A model generated the notes under the pieces. The model made no database searches, was not told where the DNA came from, and worked only from the letters and a program-made list of their open reading frames with translations. The position numbers and the translations under genes were made by a program. Positions 1-9,478 of a DNA stretch of 64,000 nt are shown in pieces. Origin of the DNA: Stenotrophomonas sp. SAU14A_NAIMI4_5 (GTDB lineage Bacteria > Pseudomonadota > Gammaproteobacteria > Xanthomonadales > Xanthomonadaceae). How positions within the stretch are numbered: the first letter of the stretch is position 1; each line of letters begins with the position of its first letter. The stretch spans positions 3,398,579 to 3,462,578 of the forward strand of contig NZ_CP026003.1 in assembly GCF_003086795.1 (NCBI RefSeq), in the 5' to 3' direction.

Positions 1-541
1 CATTGCGCGCCTGCGCCAGCAATGCGCCGATCCCCGCGCCCGCACTGCGCCGTGCCTGCAGCTGCCGCGCGACGGCATCGGCCTGGCCCTGCGGCACCTG
101 CAGTTCGCGGGCCAGCGCCAGTGCCTGCGCACTGCCGTCGAGATCATCGGCCTGCAGCCGCTCATGCGCCTGCCGCAACGCCGCCACGCCGGTGCTTGCC
201 AGCCCCTGTCGCGCCTGCAGGCGATCGTTGTCGAGGGCCAGCGCGGCCTGGTAGCGTTCGCGCGCGCCGCTGCCATCGGCCGCGGTCAGCCGCCCCGCGG
301 CCAGCGCGCGATCACCCTCGGCCAGCAGCTGTTCAATCTGCGGTTCGTCCCAGAACCAGTCGGCCAGCGGCTTGCGCAGCAGCACCAGCGCCACGAACAC
401 CACCACCGCCGCCAGCAGTGCCCAGCGCCAGACCCGGCGCGCGTGGCGTGCCTGCAGCCACCACCAGCGGCCCTCGCGGCGAACGCGGTCCAGCGCGGGG
501 TGGTCGGCGCCGGGGCGGCGATGCGGGGGCTCGCGTTTCAT
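1..541 (-). CDS. Membrane-anchored TPR-like protein, 3' end outside the window
   Basis: Reading back from an ATG at 541, an open frame runs off the left edge of the window, giving at least 180 residues. The basic N-terminus (MKREPPHRRP) is followed by one hydrophobic segment at about residues 40-55 (ALLAAVVVFVALVLL). The rest is an alanine- and leucine-rich helical region with repeats such as ERYQAALALDNDRLQARQGL, which look like tetratricopeptide repeats. This predicts a single-pass inner-membrane protein with a periplasmic helical-repeat domain used for protein contacts. It ends relA's run on the same strand, with its start only 30 bases from the relA stop, so the two are probably co-transcribed. 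The precise role is unknown. Confidence 0.7.
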   Translation of the reverse strand, partial: MKREPPHRRPGADHPALDRVRREGRWWWLQARHARRVWRWALLAAVVVFVALVLLRKPLADWFWDEPQIEQLLAEGDRALAAGRLTAADGSGARERYQAALALDNDRLQARQGLASTGVAALRQAHERLQADDLDGSAQALALARELQVPQGQADAVARQLQARRSAGAGIGALLAQARN

Positions 542-571
542 GCGTGCAGGGTAGCCGGGGCAGCGTGAAGC

Positions 572-2731
572 TCAGCCCAGACGACGCGCCTCGCTCACGC
601 CCGGCAGTGCATCCAGCTTGCCCAGCAGGTTCGACAGCTGGCCGTAATCGCTCACCTTCAGGCGCAGGCGCAGGTGCGCGCGGCCGCTGTTGCGCACGTT
701 GTCACTGTGGATATCGAGCACGTACGCGTCTTCCTGTGCGATCAGGTTGGTGATGTCCTTCAGCAGCCAGCGGCGGTCGACCGCGTCGACCACCACGTCC
801 ACTTCGTAACCGTTGCCGGCCTGGCCCCATTCCACCGGCAGGATGCGCTGCGGGCTGGCGGCGGACAGGCGCGCCAGCGACGCGCAGTCTGCACGATGCA
901 CGGTGACACCGCGGCTACGGGTCAGGTAACCGACGATGGGCTCGCCGGCCACCGGCTGGCAGCAGCGCGCCAGCTGCACCAGCAGGTTGCCGACGCCCTG
1001 CACGGTGAACTTGGATTTGCCCAGGTTCTCGCGGCGCGCGGTCGGCCGCGGCAGGGTCGGCGCGGGCGCCGGCTGGCTCGCCGCACGCTCGGCTTCCAGC
1101 AGCGCACGACTGACCTGGTTGGGCCCGGTATCGCCCAGCGCCACCTGGATGTACAGGTCGTCGACGCTGTCGGCATGGAATTTCTTCGCGGCCGCGGCCA
1201 GGTCCGAATGCTGCAGGCCCAGCCGCTTCAGTTCGCGCTCCAGCAGCTCGCGGCCGGCCTGCACGTTGCGCGCACGGTCCAGCTTGTGGAACCAGCTGCG
1301 CACCTTTTCGCGCGAACGGTTGCTGGCCAGGAAGCCCAGTGCCGGCATCAGCCAGTCGCGGCGCGGGTCGGCCTCCTTGCCGGTCAGGATCTCCACCCGG
1401 TCGCCGCTGCGCAGCCGGTAGGTGAGCGGCACGATGCGGCCGTTGACCTTGGCGCCACGGCAGCGGTGGCCGACCATGGTGTGCACCTGGTAGGCGAAAT
1501 CGAGCGGGGTGGCGCCCTGCGGCAGGTCCAGCACCTCGTCCTTCGGGCTCAGTGCGTAGACCCGGTCTTCGGTCAGCTCGGCATCGAGCGCGCCGGCCAG
1601 TTCGTTGCCCTGCCCTTCCTGCGCCTGTTCCAGCAGCTGGCGCATCCAGGTGATCTTGCGATCGAAGGCCTTCTCGGCGCCCTTGCTGCCTTCCTTGTAC
1701 TTCCAGTGCGCGGCCACGCCAAGCTCGGCCTGCGCATGCATGTCGTGCGTACGGATCTGCACTTCGATGGTGCGCCCTTCCGGGCCGACCACGGCGGTGT
1801 GCAGCGAACGGTAATCGTTGGCCTTGGGGCGGGCGATGTAATCGTCGAACTCGCTGGGCACCGGTGCCCACAGCGCATGCACCACGCCCAGCGCGGCGTA
1901 GCAGGCGGCCACGTCGTCGACCATCACCCGCACCGCGCGGATGTCATACAGCTGGTCGAAGGCCAGCCGCTTCTTCTGCATCTTCCGCCAGATGCTGTAG
2001 ATGTGCTTCGGCCGCCCGCTCACTTCGGCATGGATGCCCTGTGCGGCCAGCTCGCGCGACAGCGTCTTCTTGACGTGCTCGACGTAGCGCTCGCGGGCGA
2101 TGCGCGTCTCGTCCACCTCGCGTGCGATGCGGCGGTAGGTGTCCGGCTCCAGGTGGCGGAACGCCAGGTCTTCCAGCTCCCACTTCAACTGCCAGATGCC
2201 CAGGCGGTTGGCCAGCGGGGCATGGATGTCACGGGTCAGCTGGGCCAGTGCGCGACGCTGCTCTTCGTCGAGCTTGTCGGCTGCACGCATGCGTGCCAGC
2301 TGGCGGGCCAGCAGGATCGGCACCACCCGCAGGTCGTGGATGATGGCCAGCAGCAGGCGGCGCAGGCCTTCGCTGTTGCGCCCCGCCTCGCGGCCGGCAT
2401 GCAGCGCCCAGACCGGGTCGGCAGCGTCCTGGCCGTCGAGCAGGCCGATCACCGCCCTCTTGTGGCCGCCCATCGGCAATGTGTCCAGGTGCGCGCGCAG
2501 GCCCGGCAGGTCGAACAGCAGCGCAGCAAGCACCGCGCCTTCGTCGGCCGACAGCAGGGCCAGCGCATCCAGCGTATCGGCCAGCACCGACCAGCTGCTG
2601 CCGCGCATCTCGTGCGAGGTATCGGCAGCTTCCCACAGCTGCAGCAGGGCTTCGCGCAGCGGCGCGGGCAGCACCGCCGCCGCAGGGCGGTTCAACAAGG
2701 CTTCCAGGCCGGGGACAGACGCGCGGTTCAC
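572..2731 (-). CDS. relA: (p)ppGpp synthetase I, RelA
   Basis: Makes the alarmone (p)ppGpp from ATP and GTP/GDP when uncharged tRNA sits on stalled ribosomes (stringent response). The 719-residue product has the long RelA/SpoT order. First is a degenerate N-terminal HD region lacking the hydrolase HDxxED signature. The synthetase domain follows, with GRPKHIYSIWRKM at about 239-251 and EFDD at 294-297, the acidic EXDD signature typical of RelA where bifunctional enzymes have RXKD. A TGS domain lies near 390-455, a zinc-finger-like CC...C motif (LARCCQPV) near 585, and a C-terminal ACT domain. The start is GTG; an in-frame stop lies five codons upstream. It is read away from pgaC. Confidence 0.96.
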   Translation of the reverse strand: MNRASVPGLEALLNRPAAAVLPAPLREALLQLWEAADTSHEMRGSSWSVLADTLDALALLSADEGAVLAALLFDLPGLRAHLDTLPMGGHKRAVIGLLDGQDAADPVWALHAGREAGRNSEGLRRLLLAIIHDLRVVPILLARQLARMRAADKLDEEQRRALAQLTRDIHAPLANRLGIWQLKWELEDLAFRHLEPDTYRRIAREVDETRIARERYVEHVKKTLSRELAAQGIHAEVSGRPKHIYSIWRKMQKKRLAFDQLYDIRAVRVMVDDVAACYAALGVVHALWAPVPSEFDDYIARPKANDYRSLHTAVVGPEGRTIEVQIRTHDMHAQAELGVAAHWKYKEGSKGAEKAFDRKITWMRQLLEQAQEGQGNELAGALDAELTEDRVYALSPKDEVLDLPQGATPLDFAYQVHTMVGHRCRGAKVNGRIVPLTYRLRSGDRVEILTGKEADPRRDWLMPALGFLASNRSREKVRSWFHKLDRARNVQAGRELLERELKRLGLQHSDLAAAAKKFHADSVDDLYIQVALGDTGPNQVSRALLEAERAASQPAPAPTLPRPTARRENLGKSKFTVQGVGNLLVQLARCCQPVAGEPIVGYLTRSRGVTVHRADCASLARLSAASPQRILPVEWGQAGNGYEVDVVVDAVDRRWLLKDITNLIAQEDAYVLDIHSDNVRNSGRAHLRLRLKVSDYGQLSNLLGKLDALPGVSEARRLG

Positions 2732-2964
2732 AGCAGTCGGACATCAAAGACAGAGGGCTCTACGGTAACGCTCCGCCCGTTCAGGAACAATCGCCAAGGC
2801 CACCATCGGCGCTCATGTGTTCATGCCGGCACCTGACGGTGGCGGCAGGCGCGGCACCTGCTTCCTGACTGGATGGTTCAGGGAACCACATCGGGTTTAC
2901 AAACGGCGCGGCATGGTCGAGGCCGCTGCGGTGGTGATCCGCAGCATGCCTGCGGGGAGTGCCG

Positions 2965-4230
2965 ATGTCGTGGATGGAAAACGTTTCACTCGTCACGCTG
3001 CTGTTCAATTTCGCCTTCTTCTATCCGGTGGTGATGGCCTTCTTCTGGATGGTCGGCGGCATCTACTACTACCTGCGCCGCGAACGCGGTGCGCCGCGCC
3101 CTGACGCACCGCCCCCACTGCGCAGCCAGCCGCCGGTCAGCGTGCTGGTGCCCTGCTTCAACGAAGCCACCCACATCGCCGACACGATCCACGCGATCGC
3201 CGCCCAGGTGTACCCGCGGCTGGAGATCATCGCCATCAACGATGGCAGCAGCGACGCCAGCGGTGCGGTGCTGGAGGGCCTGCTGCCGCAGTACCCGAAC
3301 CTGCGCGTGGTGCACCTGGAAGAAAACCAGGGCAAGGCCAACGCACTGCGCATCGGCACACTGGCGGCGCGCTCGGAATACCTGGTCTGCGTCGATGCCG
3401 ATGTGCTGCTGGACCCGCATGCCACGCGCTGGATGGTCGGCCACCTGATCGACGGGCCGCGCGTGGGCGCGGTCACCGGCAACCCGCGCGTGCGCAACCG
3501 CACCACCCTGCTGGCACGCATGCAAGTGGGCGAGTTCTCCGCCATCATCGGCCTGATCAAGCGTGCCCAGCGCGTGTATGGCCGGTTGTTCACCCTGTCC
3601 GGCGCCATCTGCGCGTTCCGCCGCACTGCGCTGCACCGGGTCGGCTTCTGGAACGACCGCATGGTCACCGAAGACATCGACATCTCCTGGCGCCTGCAGC
3701 TGGATGGCTGGGATATCCGCTATGAACCCAATGCGCTGAGCTGGGTGCTGATGCCCGAGACCCCGCGCGGCCTCTGGCGGCAGCGCCTGCGCTGGGCCCG
3801 CGGCGGCGTGGAGGTGCTGCTGCAGCATGGCCGCAAGGTGCTGTCCTGGCGCCGGCGGCGGATGTGGGGCGTACTGCTGGAATACGCGCTGAGCCTGGCG
3901 TGGGCCTACACCATGCTGGTCATCGTGCTGCTGTGGCTGCTGGGCAAAGTGATGCCGCTGCCGCGCGCCCTGTACGTGGATACCCTGCTGCCGCGCTGGC
4001 ATGGCGTGGTACTGGCCCTGGTGTGCCTGCTGCAGTTCGGTACCAGCCTGCTGATCGAACGCCGCTACGAACGCGGCCTGGCGCGCCAGTTCTACTGGGT
4101 CATCTGGTACCCGCTCGCCTTCTGGACCATCGGCATGGCCGCCGCGGTGGTGGCCCTGCCGCGCACGCTGCTTTCCTGGCGGCAACAACGCCGCGCACGC
4201 TGGATCAGCCCGGACCGAGGGGTTTCATGA
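2965..4230 (+). CDS. pgaC: Poly-beta-1,6-N-acetylglucosamine synthase, PgaC type
   Basis: Family 2 processive glycosyltransferase of the inner membrane that polymerises UDP-GlcNAc into the biofilm polysaccharide PNAG. From ATG 2965 it has 421 residues, the usual PgaC/IcaA length. A membrane segment lies at about 10-34, then the GT-A core with DGSSD at 93-97, DAD at 144-146, TED at 235-237 and QRLRW at 273-277, then C-terminal membrane helices. The end, WISPDRGVS, matches the conserved PgaC tail. A GTG at 2959 is also in frame, but GGGGAG at 2954-2959 sits better for ATG 2965. The stop overlaps the pgaD start (ATGA). The export genes pgaA and pgaB are not beside it. Confidence 0.92.
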   Translation: MSWMENVSLVTLLFNFAFFYPVVMAFFWMVGGIYYYLRRERGAPRPDAPPPLRSQPPVSVLVPCFNEATHIADTIHAIAAQVYPRLEIIAINDGSSDASGAVLEGLLPQYPNLRVVHLEENQGKANALRIGTLAARSEYLVCVDADVLLDPHATRWMVGHLIDGPRVGAVTGNPRVRNRTTLLARMQVGEFSAIIGLIKRAQRVYGRLFTLSGAICAFRRTALHRVGFWNDRMVTEDIDISWRLQLDGWDIRYEPNALSWVLMPETPRGLWRQRLRWARGGVEVLLQHGRKVLSWRRRRMWGVLLEYALSLAWAYTMLVIVLLWLLGKVMPLPRALYVDTLLPRWHGVVLALVCLLQFGTSLLIERRYERGLARQFYWVIWYPLAFWTIGMAAAVVALPRTLLSWRQQRRARWISPDRGVS

Positions 4231-4679
4231 CGCCACCACCTGTCATCGTCCGTCCCGAGCGCCTGGGACGGCAGAAACGTTTCCTGCAGCGCGCAGCCAC
4301 CCTGCTGGCCTGGTCGGCCTACGCCTGGCTGTGGGTCCCGCTGGTCACCCTGGTTACCTGGGTGCTCGGCATCCACGCCGGCTGGGAACGCCTGTTCCTG
4401 CAGCGCAACGCCGTCGACCCCTTCATCCTGGCGTCGCTGCCGATCATCGCCCTGCTGTGCGGGCTGCTGCTGATCGGCTGGGCCGAGTACAACCGCGCCC
4501 GGTTTGCCGATGCCGACCGCCGCCTGCGTCGCTCGGACGTGGCGGATGCCGCGGTGCAGGTCCGGCTGCAGGCGCCGCCGCAGGTCATGCACACCCTGCG
4601 CCGGCACCGGGTGGTGACCGTGCGCATGGATGAGCAGGCCCGGCCGGTCAGCGCCTGGCGGTCGCAGCGCACGCCCTAG
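4227..4679 (+). CDS. pgaD: PNAG biosynthesis accessory protein, PgaD
   Basis: A 150-residue inner-membrane partner of PgaC. In the known system PgaD is needed for polymerase activity, and the pair responds to cyclic di-GMP. Two hydrophobic segments, at about 25-47 and 65-87, are followed by a soluble basic tail, which fits the family. Its ATG overlaps the pgaC stop by four bases, so the two are translationally coupled. No other pga gene follows; the next gene has its own ribosome site after about 60 bases. Confidence 0.88.
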   Translation: MTPPPVIVRPERLGRQKRFLQRAATLLAWSAYAWLWVPLVTLVTWVLGIHAGWERLFLQRNAVDPFILASLPIIALLCGLLLIGWAEYNRARFADADRRLRRSDVADAAVQVRLQAPPQVMHTLRRHRVVTVRMDEQARPVSAWRSQRTP

Positions 4680-4737
4680 GGCAGGTGCCGCGTCGCCTGC
4701 GCTGCTCTACACTCGGGCCACATCCAGGAGAAACGCC

Positions 4738-5262
4738 ATGCCCCTGCGTCTGCTGCGCCCGCTGTGTGTCGCCCTCGTTCTGTGCACCGTTGCGTTGCCG
4801 GCCCTGGCCCAGCGCGTTGTCGATGGTGATCTGCAGCAGCAGATGAGCCCGCAGGAGTTCAAGGCCGCCGGACTGGACAAACTCAGCGCCACCGAACTGG
4901 CCACGCTCAACCGCTGGCTGCAGGGCAAGGTCGAAGCAGCCACCACCGAGGCCGTGGCCGCCGTGCGCGAAGAAGCGCGCGAGGAAGGCCGCCAGGAAGT
5001 GATCGTCAAGAACCGCGGCTTCTTCGATTTCGGCAGCAAGGAGCCGATCACCGGCGTGCTGGAGGGCGAGTTCCGCGGCTTCGGCAAGGGCCGCATCTAT
5101 ACCCTGGACAATGGCCAGACCTGGGAACAGACCGATGCCACCACCCTGGCCGGCGTCCGCAAGACGTCGCCGAAGGTCAGCATGAACCCCGGTCTGCTGG
5201 GCGTCTGGTACATGAAGGTGGAAGGCGTGAACACCCAGGCGAAGGTCCGCCGCACCAAATAA
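4738..5262 (+). CDS. Small secreted protein of unknown function
   Basis: The 174-residue product has a clear signal peptide, LCVALVLCTVALPALAQ, ending near residue 25. The mature part starts with a helical region rich in Ala and Glu (about 60-90), followed by a beta-rich section containing FDFGSKEPITGVLEGEFRG and YTLDNGQTWEQ. It is probably periplasmic. CAGGAG at 4725-4730 fixes the start at ATG 4738; an in-frame open stretch upstream lacks a good ribosome site. It is convergent with hrpA. I do not recognise a named family. Confidence 0.8.
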   Translation: MPLRLLRPLCVALVLCTVALPALAQRVVDGDLQQQMSPQEFKAAGLDKLSATELATLNRWLQGKVEAATTEAVAAVREEAREEGRQEVIVKNRGFFDFGSKEPITGVLEGEFRGFGKGRIYTLDNGQTWEQTDATTLAGVRKTSPKVSMNPGLLGVWYMKVEGVNTQAKVRRTK

Positions 5263-5282
5263 CGTTTCGACCCACCCGATGA

Positions 5283-5301
5283 CGCCGGGCATCGCCCGGC
5301 G
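5283..5301. terminator. GC-rich hairpin between convergent genes
   Basis: An 8-bp perfect inverted repeat, CGCCGGGC / GCCCGGCG, with a 3-base loop. It lies between the stop of the small secreted protein and the hrpA stop. There is no T run, so factor-independent termination is uncertain. Its position suggests a shared bidirectional terminator or an eroded repeat unit. Confidence 0.45.
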
Positions 5302-5309
5302 CCATCGCG

Positions 5310-8300
5310 TTACAGCTGGCGCAGCGCGGTCACCCGCTGTGCCAGTTTCTTCGCCGAGATGCCGGTGCGCGCACCCAGCTCCTGTGCGAACAGCGAGACC
5401 CGCAGTTCCTCCAGGTCCCAACGCAGCGCCTGCCACTGCGGACGCTCGCGCAAGCCCTGCGCATCCCCTTCGCGCAGCGCATCCAGGAACGGCGTCAGTT
5501 CCAGCATGCGCGCCTGGTCGCGCGGCGGATCGCGCTTGGCGCGTTCGGTACGCAGGATCATCGCCTTCAGATAGCGCGGATACTGCGCCAGCGCATCGGC
5601 CGGGGTATCGCGCAGGAACCCCGGATGGATCAGGCCGACCAGCTGCGCTTCCATGTCATCCAGGTTGCCGCGCGCCCAGCCCATCAGGGGCGCTTCCAGC
5701 AGCGGCTTCAGTTCGGCCACCAGCGCCAGGATGGTCTCGGCCAGCTTCAGCCGCGACATCGCTTCGCCGAACAGCGACTTGGCCGCATGGTCGCGACGCT
5801 GTTCGAAGGCCGCTGCATCGCGGATGTCTTCCAGGCCCTCGGCCAGCACCGCGTTCATCGCCGCATCGACCAGATCGCCACGCAGGCGTTCCTGCGATTC
5901 GATGGCCGCGTACAGCAGGCCGGTCTTGGGGGCCACCGGCAGCTGCTTGCGTGCCTGCTTCACCTTCTCCGCGAGGGCGATCTCCAGCAAGCGGCGCACG
6001 CCCAGCGGATGGGCCTCCTGCGCCTGCTGGCGGTCGGCGAAGATGCGCAGCGCCACGCTGTCACCCTCGTCCAGCAGCGCCGGGTACGCGGGCACGCCGG
6101 CTTCGCCGGGCACCTGCAGCGGAATCGGCGTCGCCGGGAACGTACGCAGCCCGTCGGCCGCCATTTCGCGACCGGCACGCGCAGCGAAGGCATCGCCGGC
6201 ACGGCCACCAAACTTCGCACGCAGCGCATCGAGATCACGCGAGGTGGCCAGCACCTTGCCGTGCTCGTCGCGCAGGCGCAGGTTCATGTGCAGGTGCGGC
6301 TCGATCGAACCCGTTTCGAAATCGAGCGCGGTCACCGTCGCACCGGTCGCGCGTGACAGGAAGCGCGCCAGCTCACCGGTGATGGCATCGGCGCTGGGCT
6401 GCGGGAACGCCTCGAAGAAGGCGCGGCCGAAGTCCGGCGCCGGCACGTAGTTGCGGCGCATCGCCTTGGGCAGGCTGCGGATCAGCGCCGAAGCCTTGTC
6501 GGCCACGAAGCCCGGCGCCAGCCAGCCCAGCTGCACCGGGTCCAATGCGTTCAGCAGGTGCAGCGGCACGTCCAGGGTCACGCCGTCATCGTCGGCACCC
6601 GGCTCGAAGCGGTAATGCAGCGGCAGCCGCGCCTGGCCCAGCGGCAGGTACTTGGGGTAACGCTCCTGCTCGCTGCCCTCGCCCGGCAGCAGGTCGACCA
6701 GCGACCAGTGCAGGGTCCTGCGCTGTTCCGGCGGCAGCGCCTTCCACCAGGTATCCAGGCCAGCGGCCGAATGGATCTGCGGCGGCACGCGGTCCAGGTA
6801 CCAGCGCGCCTGCCAGTCCTCGTCGGCGACGATGCCGGCCCGGCGCAGCTTGGCCTCTTCCTCGCGGGCCAGTTCCAGCACCTTCTGGTTGTCGGCGACG
6901 AAGCTGGCGCGGGTATTGATCTCGCCGGTCACCAGGGCCTGCCGCACGAAGATGTCATGCGCCTCGCCCGGCTCGATGCGGCCGTAGTGCACCGGCTTCT
7001 TCGGTGCCAGCACCAGGCCGAAAAGGCTGATCTGCTCGGAGGCCAACACCTGGCCCTGCGCGCGCGACCAGTGCGGGTCGAAGTGCTTGCGCAGCAGCAG
7101 GTGCGGCAGCTCGGCAATCACCCAGTCCGGTTCGATCGCGGCCAGGGTCATGCCCCAGACCTTCTGCGTGTCCAGCAGGTTGGCCACCAGCAGCCACGGC
7201 GGCGGACGCTTGGACAGCGCCGAGCCCGGGAACGGCAGGAAGCGGCGCTGGCGCGGCGCCTGGAAATCACCCTTCTCGGTGCGATGGCCGATCTGCGTCG
7301 GCAGGCCCGCCACCAGTGCACGGTGCAGGGTCTGGTAGGCGGCCGCGCGCACGCGCTCGCTGAAGCCACCACCGGCCGGCGCTTGTTCCTTCTGCGCGCG
7401 CACGGCCACGGGGGCCGGTGCGGCTTCGGCCTTGCCTTCGCGGGCCAGGCGCGCGGCGCGGTGCAGCTGGCCACGGGTGGCCTTCACTGCCGCTGCATCA
7501 TCACGCGCCGGGGCCGGCGCACTGCTGCCGGCCAGCAGCGGTGCCATCGAGGCCTCGGTGGCTTCTTCCTTCCAGCCCAGTTCCTCGCACAGCAGGCGCA
7601 GCTGGCGGTGCAGCTCGCGCCACTCGCGCATGCGCAGGAAGCCGAGGAAGTGGCGACCGCACCAGTCGCGCAGCTTGGATTGGGTCAGGTCTTCGTGGGC
7701 CTGCCGGTAGCCATCCCACAGGCGCAGCACGCCGACGAACTCGGAGCGTCCATCGGCAAACTGCGCATGCGCGCTGTCGGCCGCGCCGCGCGCTTCGGGC
7801 GGGCGTTCGCGCGGGTCCTGGATGCCCAGGAACGAGGCGATCACCAGCATCGGCCGCAGACAGCCAGCAGCCTGCGCAGCCACCAGCATGCGCGCCAGTT
7901 TCACGTCCACCGGCAGGCGGGCCATCTGCTTGCCGATGGTGGTCATTCGCCGCTCGGCATCGATCGCGCCCAGCTCGGTCAGCTGCTGCCAGCCATCGGC
8001 CACGGCACGCTCATCCGGCGCTTCCAGGAACGGAAACTCCTCGATGCGGCCCAGGCCCAGCTGCAGCATGCGCAGGATCACCCCGGCAAGACTGGAGCGG
8101 CGGATTTCCGGATCGGTGAACTCCGGCCGCGCCTGGAAATCCGCTTCGGCATACAGCCGGTAGCAGATGCCCTCGGCGATGCGGCCGCAGCGGCCCTTGC
8201 GCTGGTTGGCGCTGGCCTGCGAAATCGGCTCGATATGCAGGCGGTCCAGCTTGTTGCGCGGGCTGTAGCGCTTGACGCGGGCGAAACCCGGATCGACCAC

Positions 8301-9392
8301 GTAGCGGATGCGCGGCACCGTCAGCGAGGTTTCGGCCACGTTGGTGGCCAGCACGATGCGCCGGTTCGGGCCCGGATTGAACACCCGGTCCTGGTCCTGG
8401 TTGGACAGCCGCGCATACAGCGGCAGCACCTCGGTATTGCGGTACTTGCGGCGCTCCAGCGACTGGTGCGCATCGCGGATCTCGCGTTCGCCGGGCAGGA
8501 AGATCAGCACGTCGCCGCGCGAATCCAGGCGGGTGATCTCGTCGATGGCCGACACGATGGCGTCGTTGACGGTGCGCTCGCCCTGTTCTTCGCCCTCGCC
8601 TTCCAGCGCGCGGTAACGCACTTCCACCGGGTAGGTGCGGCCTTCCACGCTGATCACCGGCGCATTGTCGAAATGCTGGGCGAAGCGTTCGGTATCGATG
8701 GTGGCCGAAGTCACGATCAGCTTCAGGTCCGGGCGCTTGCGCAGCAGCTGCTTCAGGTAGCCCAGCAGGAAGTCGATGTTGAGGCTGCGTTCGTGCGCCT
8801 CGTCGACGATGATCGTGTCGTAGTTCGACAGCCAGCGGTCACTGGCGATCTCCGCCAGCAGGATGCCGTCGGTCATGAACTTGATGCGGCTCTCTTCGCT
8901 GACCTTGTCGTTGAAGCGCACCTGGTAGCCGACCAGCTGGCCCAGTTCGCTCTGCAGTTCCTGCGCCACGCGGCTGGCCACCGCACGTGCGGCAATCCGT
9001 CGCGGCTGGGTGCAGCCGATCATGCCGGCCTGGCCACGGCCCGCGGCCAGGCACAGCTTCGGCAGCTGGGTGGTCTTGCCCGAGCCGGTTTCACCGGCGA
9101 TCACCACCACCTGGTGGTCGCGGATCAGGCCGATGATCGCCTCGGCTTCACGCGCAATCGGCAGCTGCGGGTCCAGAGTAATGGCCGGCTGCTGTTGCGC
9201 CCGCACCTGCCGGCGCTGCACCGACGCCTGCAAGGCCTGCTCGAAGGTGGCGGCCAGCGCCGCATCCTGCGGCTTGGCCTCGCAACGCGAGAGCATTCCC
9301 AGCAAACGGCCCCGGTCGCGGCTCATGGCGCCGTCGATGGCGGCACGCTGTTGGCGCAGGCGGGGTGACGGATTTTTATCGATAGCGTTCAT
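5310..9392 (-). CDS. hrpA: ATP-dependent RNA helicase HrpA
   Basis: DEAH-box RNA helicase of 1360 residues, close to the E. coli HrpA length of 1300. In other bacteria HrpA resolves stalled ribosomes and processes some mRNAs. Visible motifs are Walker A GETGSGKT at 100-107, DEAH at 197-200, SATIDTERF, and the motif VI stretch QRKGRCGRI. The long C-terminal half carries the helicase-associated and DUF3418-type regions characteristic of HrpA. A TTG one codon upstream (9395) is in frame, but ATG 9392 is the natural start. It is divergent from dps with an 86-base gap that must hold both promoters. Confidence 0.95.
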   Translation of the reverse strand: MNAIDKNPSPRLRQQRAAIDGAMSRDRGRLLGMLSRCEAKPQDAALAATFEQALQASVQRRQVRAQQQPAITLDPQLPIAREAEAIIGLIRDHQVVVIAGETGSGKTTQLPKLCLAAGRGQAGMIGCTQPRRIAARAVASRVAQELQSELGQLVGYQVRFNDKVSEESRIKFMTDGILLAEIASDRWLSNYDTIIVDEAHERSLNIDFLLGYLKQLLRKRPDLKLIVTSATIDTERFAQHFDNAPVISVEGRTYPVEVRYRALEGEGEEQGERTVNDAIVSAIDEITRLDSRGDVLIFLPGEREIRDAHQSLERRKYRNTEVLPLYARLSNQDQDRVFNPGPNRRIVLATNVAETSLTVPRIRYVVDPGFARVKRYSPRNKLDRLHIEPISQASANQRKGRCGRIAEGICYRLYAEADFQARPEFTDPEIRRSSLAGVILRMLQLGLGRIEEFPFLEAPDERAVADGWQQLTELGAIDAERRMTTIGKQMARLPVDVKLARMLVAAQAAGCLRPMLVIASFLGIQDPRERPPEARGAADSAHAQFADGRSEFVGVLRLWDGYRQAHEDLTQSKLRDWCGRHFLGFLRMREWRELHRQLRLLCEELGWKEEATEASMAPLLAGSSAPAPARDDAAAVKATRGQLHRAARLAREGKAEAAPAPVAVRAQKEQAPAGGGFSERVRAAAYQTLHRALVAGLPTQIGHRTEKGDFQAPRQRRFLPFPGSALSKRPPPWLLVANLLDTQKVWGMTLAAIEPDWVIAELPHLLLRKHFDPHWSRAQGQVLASEQISLFGLVLAPKKPVHYGRIEPGEAHDIFVRQALVTGEINTRASFVADNQKVLELAREEEAKLRRAGIVADEDWQARWYLDRVPPQIHSAAGLDTWWKALPPEQRRTLHWSLVDLLPGEGSEQERYPKYLPLGQARLPLHYRFEPGADDDGVTLDVPLHLLNALDPVQLGWLAPGFVADKASALIRSLPKAMRRNYVPAPDFGRAFFEAFPQPSADAITGELARFLSRATGATVTALDFETGSIEPHLHMNLRLRDEHGKVLATSRDLDALRAKFGGRAGDAFAARAGREMAADGLRTFPATPIPLQVPGEAGVPAYPALLDEGDSVALRIFADRQQAQEAHPLGVRRLLEIALAEKVKQARKQLPVAPKTGLLYAAIESQERLRGDLVDAAMNAVLAEGLEDIRDAAAFEQRRDHAAKSLFGEAMSRLKLAETILALVAELKPLLEAPLMGWARGNLDDMEAQLVGLIHPGFLRDTPADALAQYPRYLKAMILRTERAKRDPPRDQARMLELTPFLDALREGDAQGLRERPQWQALRWDLEELRVSLFAQELGARTGISAKKLAQRVTALRQL

Positions 9393-9478
9393 CAATCGGT
9401 TCGTTCAAAACTTTGAAAGCGACCAGTCATCGAGACTGATTTACTGTGAAGGCCAACGATTCCACAAGGAGGAACCCC

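Noticed and set aside
6558..9368. 936-codon plus-strand frame antisense to hrpA
   Set aside because: The hrpA frame carries all helicase motifs; this is its shadow.
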